The notes under the pieces were generated by a model, which made no database searches, was not told the DNA's origin, and was given only the letters and a program-made list of their open reading frames with translations. The position numbers and the translations under genes are program-made. Below, in pieces: positions 36,101 through 48,100 of a stretch of 64,000 bases of DNA. This stretch comes from Phoronis australis (lineage: Eukaryota > Phoronida > Phoronidae): assembly GCA_002633005.1 (NCBI GenBank), contig NMRA01000020.1, positions 593,180 through 657,179 on the forward strand. Direction: 5' to 3'. Position 1 is the stretch's first letter. Each line of letters begins with the position of its first letter.

Positions 36101-39100
36101 GTGTATTGGGAGACGCAATGTTTTTAAATCAATTTCAAGCAAACACATGTTTATTTTTTGTTGTTTGAAGAATTGTTGAATAACAGCAGGTGTGGTATTG
36201 AATGAAGTTTGCTCAAAGCTGTGATAAGTAACTAAATTTTATGTCACATAATATTGAGTTGAAATGTTGGCTTTTTGAACCTTTACTATCTGTGTCGTCA
36301 TGGCATCAGTCAGTAGTTTTGTGGTGATGATCGAATGTTGTTAATAGAACTGTTATCCCTTGGATTATAGTTCCTTCCCTGGTTAATTGACAATTGAAGT
36401 ATTTATAGTGCTGTAACTGTTCACTCTTTTTAATGACTAACAGTTGACATTTTTGTGCCAGAAACCTGGAGTGGTACTTGCGTTGGCTGCACTGTATCTC
36501 ACCCAAGTGTTAGTCTCGCGGCATGCATGTGTGGTTGTGCCATATATGTATGGTTGTGCCATGTATGTATGGTTGTGCCATGTATGTATGGTTGTGCCAT
36601 GTATGTATGGTTGTGCCATACATGTGTGGTTGCGCCATGTATGTATGGTTGTGCCATGTATGTATGGTTGTGCCATACATGTGTGGTTGTGCCATACATG
36701 TGTGGTTGTGCCATGTATGTATGGTTGTGCCATGTATGTATGGTTGTGCCATGTATGTATGGTTGTGCCGTACATGTGTGGTTGTGCCATGTATATGCAT
36801 CACAAAATGGACTATTGTTATCAGTGGTCAAAAAGCTCTTGTGGAGGGTAACAAATCTGAACCAGTGAACTCCACTGTCATGGTGGGCCTGGTGTCAAGT
36901 TAAGAGTCAAAACTGGCTGTACACACAAACTTTTAAGAAATGTTTCACTGCCATACTCAAACCAAAAGGAAAATTTTTAACGATAGTACTGTCCATGGCT
37001 TTTAATATTTTTATGCTCCCACTTATTCATGGGTGCATGTTTCTGTCATATACCTAAACATCTGGCGTCCACTACTGTGTCCCCTCAATCCCTTACCACG
37101 ATCTTAGTGAGATTTTGTAGATGTGCTCCCATGGAGCTGATGACAGATGACGAAAAGTTTCGGACCTATCCGACTACAGCTGTGTCCCCTCACGGCAATT
37201 TCATTTTTTCCATTTCCTTCTTTATCTTGGACTTCCTTGACGGATTCTCATGAAATTTCGCAAAAGAGGTTTCTGCTAAAAAGACGTCGGATGGAGCTTA
37301 TGTACTCTATGCCACCTAGTGGACAATTCGTTTTTGAGTCCATCTCAAACGATCATTATAAAAATCGCCGTATGTTTTCCCGATGAGAAGACGACTAATG
37401 TTGGTTTTCGAACGAATCTGAGTACTGTGGTGACACTAGTGCATCTGTAGGATCTTTGTGAAATTTGGCAAGTGAATTCTAATGAACTTGACAACAGGTA
37501 CATACAGATCTGACTACCGTTGTGCTTCCTAGTGCCAGTTTTATTTTGACAATTGCTTCTGTATCTTTTGAGTTTCTCGACTAATTTGCATGCTATGGGA
37601 CAATAGATTTTCCCATTTTCTGACCAAGTTCAATGTATTCTGCACCATCCATATGATATTGATAAGCACCCATAGAAGCATACCATTTGCTGTGCAGCCG
37701 TGAGTACATTTCAGTGCTTTGCGTTTCTGTTGTTTTGCTCTTCACCAAGTCACACCTTGCATTCATAAATTTGGTATTGTTTGGTCTGTGCCACGAGAAC
37801 ATGTACTTTGTCTTTTACATCACACAGCCTCACTTCTCATATGTTCTTACAGCCCTTCAGCCAAGGCGCGTGCCCAACGGCCCTGGAGAGATGGGCAGGG
37901 CAGTGGTGATCCCGCCAGACAAGAAGGCGTATTCTCAAGAGCAATTTAAGATCAACCAGTTCAACCTTGTAGCCAGTGAGATGATGTCACTGAACAGAAG
38001 CCTGCCGGACTACAGAATGGAGCAGTGAGTACAGCCGCTTAGACTATAACATGCACATAGTGTCTGATTACATGGCAGATTCTCTCATCTTCTGTCTAAA
38101 AAATTTCCGTATATGTTCATCAATCAGTCCGCAGGTGAAGTAGGTGCGTATGATGCGTAGTCAGTGTCACGCATACCGTATTCGCCGTAGTAACCGCCCA
38201 TGCCCCTATAAGCGCCCCCCACGCGTTTTCAGACTTTGCTGAAATAAGCGCCCAGTCCATGAACGTGTACATGCGAACAATGACGTACCTTCAGTCCTAA
38301 AACTCGGCTACAGTAACGTCTTCAATTTATCAACAAAAAAAATTTTCTACGGGTCTTCTAGACCACCAATGGCACTGCTACATTTGTATTTAGCCGTGAC
38401 TATACACTTCAAAGTAACACAGCGCTTCAAAAAGAACGCAACAGCGTTGCTACTTTCGCGACGACTGTGTCCCACTATGGTCTGACCTTTCAGTAGACAC
38501 ATCGACTGTTTAAATAACTCGGTGTTGAATGCACGTGGCCAGAAAGCGCGCGCTACATATATGAACCTAGCTGTCATCAAAGACATTAGTCGGGAACTAT
38601 CCATTCATGAAACGGGTAGCATAGCATCCGTAAGAAATGAATATTGGCCCTAATTTCCGACAATTTCTAATACTATAAAACATGTTTGCGTTATTTTTTA
38701 AAGGGATTGTTTGATTAACCATAATTGATGTTTTTAAACCGAATATCCGATAAAATGACAACTGACAGTGAATGCTTGCACACCCTTACACCGAAAAATA
38801 ACTGTCAGATAGTTACGTACGCATCCAGCTACACGGCGACTAATATGGGCGGCATAATATGGGCCTTACCGAAACAAATGTCGAACGTTTTTAGCACGAG
38901 ACTGGCAAGTGCTGAATGAAACACGCTCTGGTTTAGGCTTACTGCTTGTGCAAATTTCTTTAGACGCAATGCACATCTAGCTCGTTAGATCGCGTGGCTC
39001 TGGCCAAAAGACGGTCTCTGCTTTGGCAAATGAACTCTGGTTACACGCACGCGCTCGCTTACTCGCAGACGAACTTCAAAACAAACGTCACGTGACAACA

Positions 39101-42100
39101 ACATGTGTGTTCGTCCAGACATTTTTCTCGCCATGTTGCCGATCATACATGTAGATGGCACGATGTTGCGCAGATTTGTACTTAAAACTGCCGTAAATCC
39201 AGACTCCACGGGAACTTAAAAAAAGTCTTAGGGACGCTATTTAGAAAACTTAATGAGGATTTCAGGTAATTTGCTTGAGTCGAACCTATTTTTATTGAAG
39301 CATTGAAGTCGCCATATCGAAGACGGCAATTTTGAGGCAGTCATTCGGCGAGTTTTCGCCCTGGGATTTCAGCACAATTTTCTGTAAAATGATCGTAATT
39401 TAGCAGCAAAGTTTGATAACAATGCACCACAGTTTTGTTGGAAGTCTTTCATAGATTACAGATACGTCACAGAACGTAAATTTGATGAATCTTAGCTTCC
39501 GATTTCACCCGTTTCGGAGACCGGGTTTCAACCGCCTTGGGTTATAATAAGCGCCCCCCTGAACAAAACTTTTCTAAACGCCCTGGGCAGTTATTACGGC
39601 GAATACGGTAAACGATGTGCAGCAGTGGCCGCATGGTATGCAGCAGTTGTTGCATGGTGTGCAAGACTTAAGTTAGTGCTGCATTGTTCACTGAGACTGA
39701 CTTCCATCTTAATGGATAATTTTTGCCATGCCTGGACACTGTGCACAGTGTATGTGTTTAATTTTCACAGCTTTCTTTATGTGCACTTGCACATAGTCTC
39801 AGTGTGGCTATTTTGGAGGCGTATAATTAGTCATGTGACATGTCAACTGATTATGTGAAACTAGGTCTGGTTCCGTAGATTAGGGTAGAGGGCAGCACAG
39901 TGTACCACGTATAAATTGAGTACACAACGTTTAGCAAAATCATGCGCGGCTAGCACTACGTAGTGAGACGGCTACATTCAAATGAACGCTATTTGTAGTT
40001 TGGGTTTGTGGTAATTGCACGATTCGTTTGTTAGAATGACAGACATGCACATTTATTTTGCTGCTCAAATTTGCTAGTAGCATGAGCCATTTCAGTCGCC
40101 ATCTTGTCGTGTATTTACTATGGGCCGAGTTTGTTGCTGGTTTTTTCAAGAATTTTTGTTGGCATGTGAATGGAATTTGTTGAAAACTTTTTTGTGTTTA
40201 TTTAGTCATGAGGAGAGAGTCAGCTGGAAATAGTTGCTTTGAAATTTCACCAATATAAGATGAGACTTTGTTCACTTTTTTGAAAACAACTTCATTTTGT
40301 ACTAAGTCTATGTCTTGAGACCTTTACTGGAATCCATATTCAGCATAATGTTAAAGTGTGCTTGGCTTTTTGGTGTTAAGAAAGGCTTACACTAATCTGA
40401 GAGGTATTTGAAGGTGCAATATATGAGGAGATATCGGACTTGAGGGGACTATTTAATTGTATGGATGGGAATATTTGGGCCTTGAGAATTTCTTGTGATG
40501 TTTAAGTGTTTTTCTAAGGGGAATGAAGTCGATACTTGGTCCCAAAAGTGAGGCCTTGAGGGCCCTGATATGTGCTGTCACCAGTATTTCTCTTAAAAGG
40601 GGAATAGTTGTTGGTAGATGTGTTATAAGTTTCAGACTCACATTTGGACTTCCATTTTCAGGTGTAAGTCCAAAGAGTATAACGTTGAAGAGCTTCCCAC
40701 AACCAGTGTTGTCATTGTGTTCCATAATGAGGCATGGACTACGCTACTTCGCACTGTTTGGAGCATTATCACCCGATCACCACGCCACCTGTTGAAGGAG
40801 ATTATTCTCGTGGATGATGCTAGTGAACGAGGTAGGTGACTGATGGTGCTTCCACATTGGTGTAGATGACTGGAGTCCCTTAATTGGTGTAAAACTCAGT
40901 CTATTCATTCAGAAGAATGTTTAACTTTTCTCATGTGGATTTTAGTATACCTTAAAGTAATTAAAGTTTTCAAAAGGGACACAAGTAAACAGATGAGTCG
41001 GGTGGTTATAAGGGTCACGAAGGGTTGTCCAGGACCAGTTGTCATTTCTTAACCAAATTAAATGGTCCATACTAAAGATTAGCACTATTTTTTGTATGTA
41101 AAAAGGGTGATATGGAGACTGAACTGATTTGTGGCTGATGCTGGAGTCCTATGCATTTAAAGTCGAACAATAGGTCTGGAAATTGACTTGGAATTTAGTA
41201 ATTTGATGCAGTTACACAGTTTTGTGTATGTCTTTTTGATGGATTTGTCATGCCTTGGGAGATAAAGTGTAATGTTTTTGTACACAAATAAAGTGTAATA
41301 TGATTGTGTAGTCGAAATTTGCTTCGTCACAACTGAACTCATTGTCACGAACAGCGCCAATTATAAGTGAACCATGACATTGTGCTAGCTCCACCTATAC
41401 GTGAACCATAACATGCTAGCACCATCTTTTGGTGAATCATAACATGCTATTTGCCATCAATAGGTGAACCATGATGTTGTGGTAACAGCATCAGCAGGTG
41501 AACCATAACATCATGTTATCGCCATGTCATATGTGAACCATGTTATGCTAGCGCCATCTATATTTGAACCATAAACTTATACAACCGCCACCTGTAGGTG
41601 AACCATACCATTATGTTAGCACCATCTTTTGGTGAACAACAACGTTATGCTGGCACTGTCTATAGGTGAACCATAATGTTATGCTAGCTCTATTTACATG
41701 TGAACCCCAACATTATGCCAGCACCATGTATAGGTGAACCACAACATTATACTGGCACCATCTATAGCAGAACTCTTCAGGTATGTTTCATTTGTTTGTA
41801 GATTTCCTGGGCAAGAGACTAGAGCAGTACGTGGCCACTCTGCCCGTATCAGTCAAGGTGATAAGGATGGGCAAAAGGAGTGGATTAATCAGGGCCAGGT
41901 TGACAGGTAAGTGGTTTAATGACCTATGGTCAGGGGCTGACATGACCACAAAGTCATAAGAATAGACAGGCAGTCTATTGGTTTTAGTTTATAGTTCTGA
42001 GCATTTGCTAATAAGTTCTGTTCTCACCGGAATAATGGCATTAACTGATAGCATAGTTCTAGGTTTGGAAAAGCTTAAATTCTTAACATATTATAATGAA

Positions 42101-45100
42101 TGGTAGACAGTAAATGTTTTAGATAGTTGGATACAGAATTGAGAACTTGATTCTGTGAGTATATGAAATCTTGTCAATATTTCTCAGACCCATAATGGTA
42201 CATGTTCAAGTAGCGTCTGTTGTTGCATAATGTGAAGTCTTTATGTGCATTTGCCGTACGTTGTAAAGTCCGGATACACATTTGCCGTATTGTAAAATTA
42301 TTTTGTACATTTGTTGTGTAGGTGCTGAGGCTACAAAGGGCAACGTGATCACATTCCTAGATGCCCACTGTGAATGCACAGAGGGCTGGTTAGAACCACT
42401 ACTCTATGAAATCTACAAGGACAGGTAAATTATCTGTTGGCTGGTGAAATGTCTTCTCATCATTATGTTTAAATTTGTTGTTGTACCAACTGATTAGAAT
42501 GTGATCAAAGATCAGAAACTCAAATGTGTGAATCGATAATCATCAAATCAGTGCTCATTCTGTAATATGTTTTCAGGACAAATGTGGTTTGTCCAATCAT
42601 CGATGTGATCAGCGATGAGACATTTGAATACATCGCAGGGTCAGACATGACGTGGGGAGGCTTCAACTGGAAGCTCAACTTCAGGTGGTACCCTGTTCCA
42701 CAGCGGGAACTGACCCGCAGAAACAATGACCGCAGTCTGCCTCTCAGGTGTGTATACGTGCCTCTCAGGTGTGTTTATGTGTGTTTTAGTGTATTTTGTG
42801 ATGTCGTGTGCACTTTGGATTTGTTGTTTTCAAAAAAATGACAAAATTGTAGTGAAATTATTTTGTTTTGTCTAGCCAGTGCAAACATTCTGAAGAATTG
42901 GATTTGGGCTTGAATTTGTTTTTGCGTCATTAAGGACATATTTCAAACAGGTTCGGGGATGGGCCGCGCAAAAAGAACATTCTTTAGTTTACTCTCAACT
43001 GTTAAGCTACTGGAAGCTTTTTAATAACATTTTGGTCATGTCAGAAATTTACTCCCTGGGTATAATCCTCTGGCACTGCCTTCACCTCACTACCAGATGG
43101 TAGTTCTCAGTGGCATGTCTTAAAATTTTTATTGGCCAACGCAGAAATTATTTAACTGTATTATTCTGCTGTAACAGTGAAGAAGTCTGTGTTTGATGTT
43201 TCTGTTAGCATCATTTGTTTTTTGTTGTAGGTCACCAACCATGGCTGGTGGTCTTTTTGCCATAGACAGGAGTTACTTCTATGAGATCGGATCCTATGAC
43301 CCAGGCATGGATATTTGGGGTGGCGAGAACTTAGAAATGTCCTTCAGGGTGCGTCATCTTTTGTAGTAAAGTTTTAGCCCCACGCATGTGTGGTTTTCTA
43401 GGCAGAAACATGCCACTTATCATAATGGAAGTAACTGTATTATGCTGCTGATATAGTTTTCATCCAAATGTTTCGTGCAAGGCAGAATTGGACACTTTAT
43501 GTTAAGTAATTTGTTGAAATCGGTTTGCTACATGGAATTAAAGTTTGAACGTTCACGTGCCGGTTTCAAATCAACGTTCTGTTAGGCTCAAGCTCTAAAT
43601 GCCTAAGGATTGTAGTCTTGGTGTCTTGGTGTTTTTCACTGCGTAATAATTTTTGCTGTCTTGGTTTGGCTTTATGCTGTTACTACAGACACTAAATGTG
43701 ATTTTTACGAAATCTCGCATCTAAACTGACTGAAGTTTGGATAGAATGAAAAAATTTGGACTTTCATTTTTATGCGCCCACATATTATATGTGGACGCAT
43801 TATGCCGTCATCTCTGTCCGTCCGTCCGGGCGGCGTCCGGCATCCGCTGCTCTATCTCCAAAACCCTTTGACATACGTTCATGAAATTTGTTCCATTCAT
43901 GAATGGGACGGCATGTGCGAACTTTCGGACGGATGCGACTACCGGTGTGCCCCCTAGTGGAATTTGGTATGTAGGCACGTATTAGTGAGATGATGCTATC
44001 CTGCCGTTTTCAGATGGATTCGACATAGTTTGCGTCACCTAGTGGCCATTTTTAGTGTTTTCGAGTCTGTTTTTGTGCGTCCACCCCTCTATCAACCAAA
44101 CCGCTCAAAGGATGATTGTGAAAATTGGCATGTATATGCTTACTATGTAGAGGACGGTTGACGATGATTTTCCGACGATTTCGACTACTGTNNNNNNNNN
44201 NNNNNNNNNNNNNNNNNNNNNNNNNNNNNNNNNNNNNNNNNNNNNNNNNNNNNNNNNNNNNNNNNNNNNNNNNNNNNNNNNNNNNNNNNNNNNNNNNNNN
44301 NNNNNNNNNNNNNNNNNNNNNNNNNNNNNNNNNNNNNNNNNNNNNNNNNNNNNNNNNNNNNNNNNNNNNNNNNNNNNNNNNNNNNNNNNNNNNNNNNNNN
44401 NNNNNNNNNNNNNNNNNNNNNNNNNNNNNNNNNNNNNNNNNNNNNNNNNNNNNNNNNNNNNNNNNNNNNNNNNNNNNNNNNNNNNNNNNNNNNNNNNNNN
44501 NNNNNNNNNNNNNNNNNNNNNNNNNNNNNNNNNNNNNNNNNNNNNNNNNNNNNNNNNNNNNNNNNNNNNNNNNNNNNNNNNNNNNNNNNNNNNNNNNNNN
44601 NNNNNNNNNNNNNNNNNNNNNNNNNNNNNNNNNNNNNNNNNNNNNNNNNNNNNNNNNNNNNNNNNNNNNNNNNNNNNNNNNNNNNNNNNNNNNNNNNNNN
44701 NNNNNNNNNNNNNNNNNNNNNNNNNNNNNNNNNNNNNNNNNNNNNNNNNNNNNNNNNNNNNNNNNNNNNNNNNNNNNNNNNNNNNNNNNNNNNNNNNNNN
44801 NNNNNNNNNNNNNNNNNNNNNNNNNNNNNNNNNNNNNNNNNNNNNNNNNNNNNNNNNNNNNNNNNNNNNNNNNNNNNNNNNNNNNNNNNNNNNNNNNNNN
44901 NNNNNNNNNNNNNNNNNNNNNNNNNNNNNNNNNNNNNNNNNNNNNNNNNNNNNNNNNNNNNNNNNNNNNNNNNNNNNNNNNNNNNNNNNNNNNNNNNNNN
45001 NNNNNNNNNNNNNNNNNNNNNNNNNNNNNNNNNNNNNNNNNNNNNNNNNNNNNNNNNNNNNNNNNNNNNNNNNNNNNNNNNNNNNNNNNNNNNNNNNNNN

Positions 45101-48100
45101 NNNNNNNNNNNNNNNNNNNNNNNNNNNNNNNNNNNNNNNNNNNNNNNNNNNNNNGGTGCAATTGTGGGCGCATTTCAACGCTCTGCATTGCTCTTGTTAC
45201 GTTTAAGTTTATTTATTCTTTCCTTTGATTTGGACGTCTATTGTTTCTCTCCTGTTGTTCTATTGTCTGTCATCTCTGGATGTCTCCAAACCAGATCTGG
45301 ATGTGTGGTGGCCAGGTGCTTATTGTCACGTGCTCCCATGTAGGACACGTGTTCCGCAAGGCGACGCCGTACACTTTCCCCGGCGGCACAGGGCGCATCA
45401 TCAACCACAACAATGCCAGGCTATCGGAAGTCTGGCTGGATCAGTGGAAACATTTCTATTACAAAATCAATCCAGGTTAGATAATGCGATAAAGCATCGC
45501 ATGCGAATGGTCATGTTTTAGACTTGCCTGCATGGCTATACTTGACTTGTATCTTCAACCGCCTGACTGTTCTCTGACCTCAGGTAGTGCGGTGTTCACC
45601 TAAGACTTGGGGTTGAGGTTACAATGTTATTTGCCGTTGCATGGTAGTTGTGTCTCCGAGGGCAGTACCTATTGTGGTGTTCATTTCCAGGAGTTAAATG
45701 TAATCAAAATAAACAGTTCGTATTTCATATTCATTTGAAGTAAGACTTCACGTGAAGTATTTTGCAAAGCGTACAGTGTCATTTGGATTTCATTACTTCC
45801 TCGATGCACCACACGTAATGTCCTCAGGAAACATAGTGCATTATTTTGCCTCATTGTGCGGCTGTTCTAAACACGCATTTCTCTCCATCATTCATTCATT
45901 TCTGCACACAACAGGTGTGGATGTGCGGGGGCTCTGTCTTGATCGCCACGTGCTCCCGCGTCGGACACGTCTTCCGAAAGGTCAGCCCATACTCGTGGCC
46001 AGGTGGCGTTAGTCGCATCCTCAACCACAACACCCAACGCACGGCCGAGGTCTGGATGGACAAATACAAGAACTTCTATTACAAAATCAGCCCAGGTTCG
46101 ACCTTTCACTCTTGACCTCTGCCTCTGAGGTCAGACCTTTGACTCAAAGTGTCCTCTCTGGTTAAAGTTGCTGTGTCATTTCAGTGGGCAACACCACATT
46201 CACTTGCTGTTGCTTAATAAGAAAAACCTTCTTTTTAAACGTATCAAAATAACCTGTTAATAAAAAACTTCATGAGATTCGATTGTGAGTTGTTTCACTA
46301 GCCTCACCCAGTGTATATAATGACTGACTATCTCACTGATGCAGTGGGTCTGATCATGTCGATTAATACTGACTGCATGTATAACATCACCATGACTGTA
46401 ATTAATGGAAGTCATGCCATCTATTTCTTAAATGCCTGAGGAACCTTCTATTAATATGATGATCATAATGACCATTAGTTAAGAAATGTCCACTGGATGA
46501 CATGACAACTTCATGCTTGAATGTGTTTTGCTGTCGCCGTCTGCTTTCAGCTACTAACTTTCATCGTTTCTTCTAATGTTTGCGTTTGTTCTGTTTTCTA
46601 GGTCTGTGCGGCTTATTAACATTTATTAACCAATTGTTGTTGTGTCTGTCTATGAGTTGGCTGCTCACCAATTTGTCAGCATGCATCATATAGTTAGCTG
46701 ATCACATGCTACTTGGCATGCTTGTGCTTCAGCTTGAGTTCAAGGGTTACTCGTGCAGCTGATCTCTGTGTGTTTGCATAATATGTGTGTGCATGTGTGT
46801 GGTAGAATGTGTGTCTGGTTGTTGAAAATTGTTTCACTGTCTTAACACTGTCACTGAACAGCACCAGCCGTGCGCAGTAGAGGGGAATGAGAACGCAGTG
46901 TTAGATTTCTTTTGGCTGTGTTTAATTGTTAGTCACCACAGTCATGTTCTGCCTTTATTTTGCATCGTTTTATCCAAAATCTTGTTAACTTTGAAATCAT
47001 TCTTTACATAGTTTTCTTAATATGAAGTCTTAATATTAAGTGCCTTTCCTTTAAGAGCCAATCAACACCCGTCCATCAATCGATGACATTTCCATGGAAA
47101 CAAAGCCACCACTGTCTAGACTTTACATTGTTCATCTTTGCCTGTACCATTAATTGAGTTAAGATGGTTGCATTCTGTAACCAATCAAATTAATTGCATT
47201 TTGTTTGGTGCATTGTCAGTTGACTTTCAAGGTTATTACTTGTTAACCCTTTGAAGCAAACGTTGCTGTAATCCAAATACAACAAACAGCATCATGTCTA
47301 TGAAAGCTTAATATGCTATTTTGCACCACTGGTACATAATGGATATCAGTGTCATGAGAGACAAGCTTCGTGCTTGCCTGTGTTAACCATCCACTGTTTT
47401 TGTGCTAAAATCTTGTTTAGTTTTTCTCCTTTTGTTTTGACTTTTAATTTGCTTGCATTGATGGTTAGTAAACACTGGAGAACTAGACTAAGTATCGATT
47501 ATTTGTGGTCCTCAGTGAAATACTATGGTCACTTGGGATCTATTAGTGTTTTCACTGTTACGGCTGGTGGGGTTTTTGTTATCCAGTTGAGTTTCAGATT
47601 CGCACTGTTTGTTGTGTGTGTAATGTAGTTTGCGTTCACTTGTTTGGTGTTGTTTACTGGCTGTTCTGAGTATTTGTTTTTAGTCTGGACTGCTGTGGCT
47701 GTGATGGTAGTTAGATGTTAATCTTTTTGAATTGTGATTGTCGCTTAAATAACTGGTCTCAAAATTCTGCAGGCCAGGATACTAAGTGATTTCTAAAATT
47801 AAAAAGAAATGGAAGGTCACTAATGATTGATAGAATGCAGTACAGTTATGGGGGGGGGGTCTGCCCTGTCAAAATGCCCTGGGTTGTTGTTGATAATCTC
47901 TGAATGATGTGTTTTGGGATTGACATATAACTATGGCTGAAGTCTAGTGTCGTGTTATATCATGGTACGGAAAGTTTAAGGTGCGTTTTGTGTGGTTAAC
48001 AAATCAGGTGTTTGTTTTAGACAGTGACTTCGAGGATAGGTCCCTGTAACGCCTGCTAATGCTGAGTGATTGGTGTTTATAAACTCTCGTGGAGGCTATT

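Larger units (their letters stand above)
31512..37852. other. GALNT intron 2
   Basis: 6.3-kb intron containing a pyrimidine-rich tandem repeat, a hairpin, two TIR elements of about 420 bp, a 19-bp minisatellite and a second family R copy. No additional exon supported. Confidence 0.7.

Noticed and set aside
36444-36903. Several overlapping ORFs of 97-137 codons on both strands
   Set aside because: They are produced by the 19-bp minisatellite, which has no stop in any frame; not genes.
44052-45228. Three ORFs of more than 350 codons
   Set aside because: Almost entirely Ns of the assembly gap.
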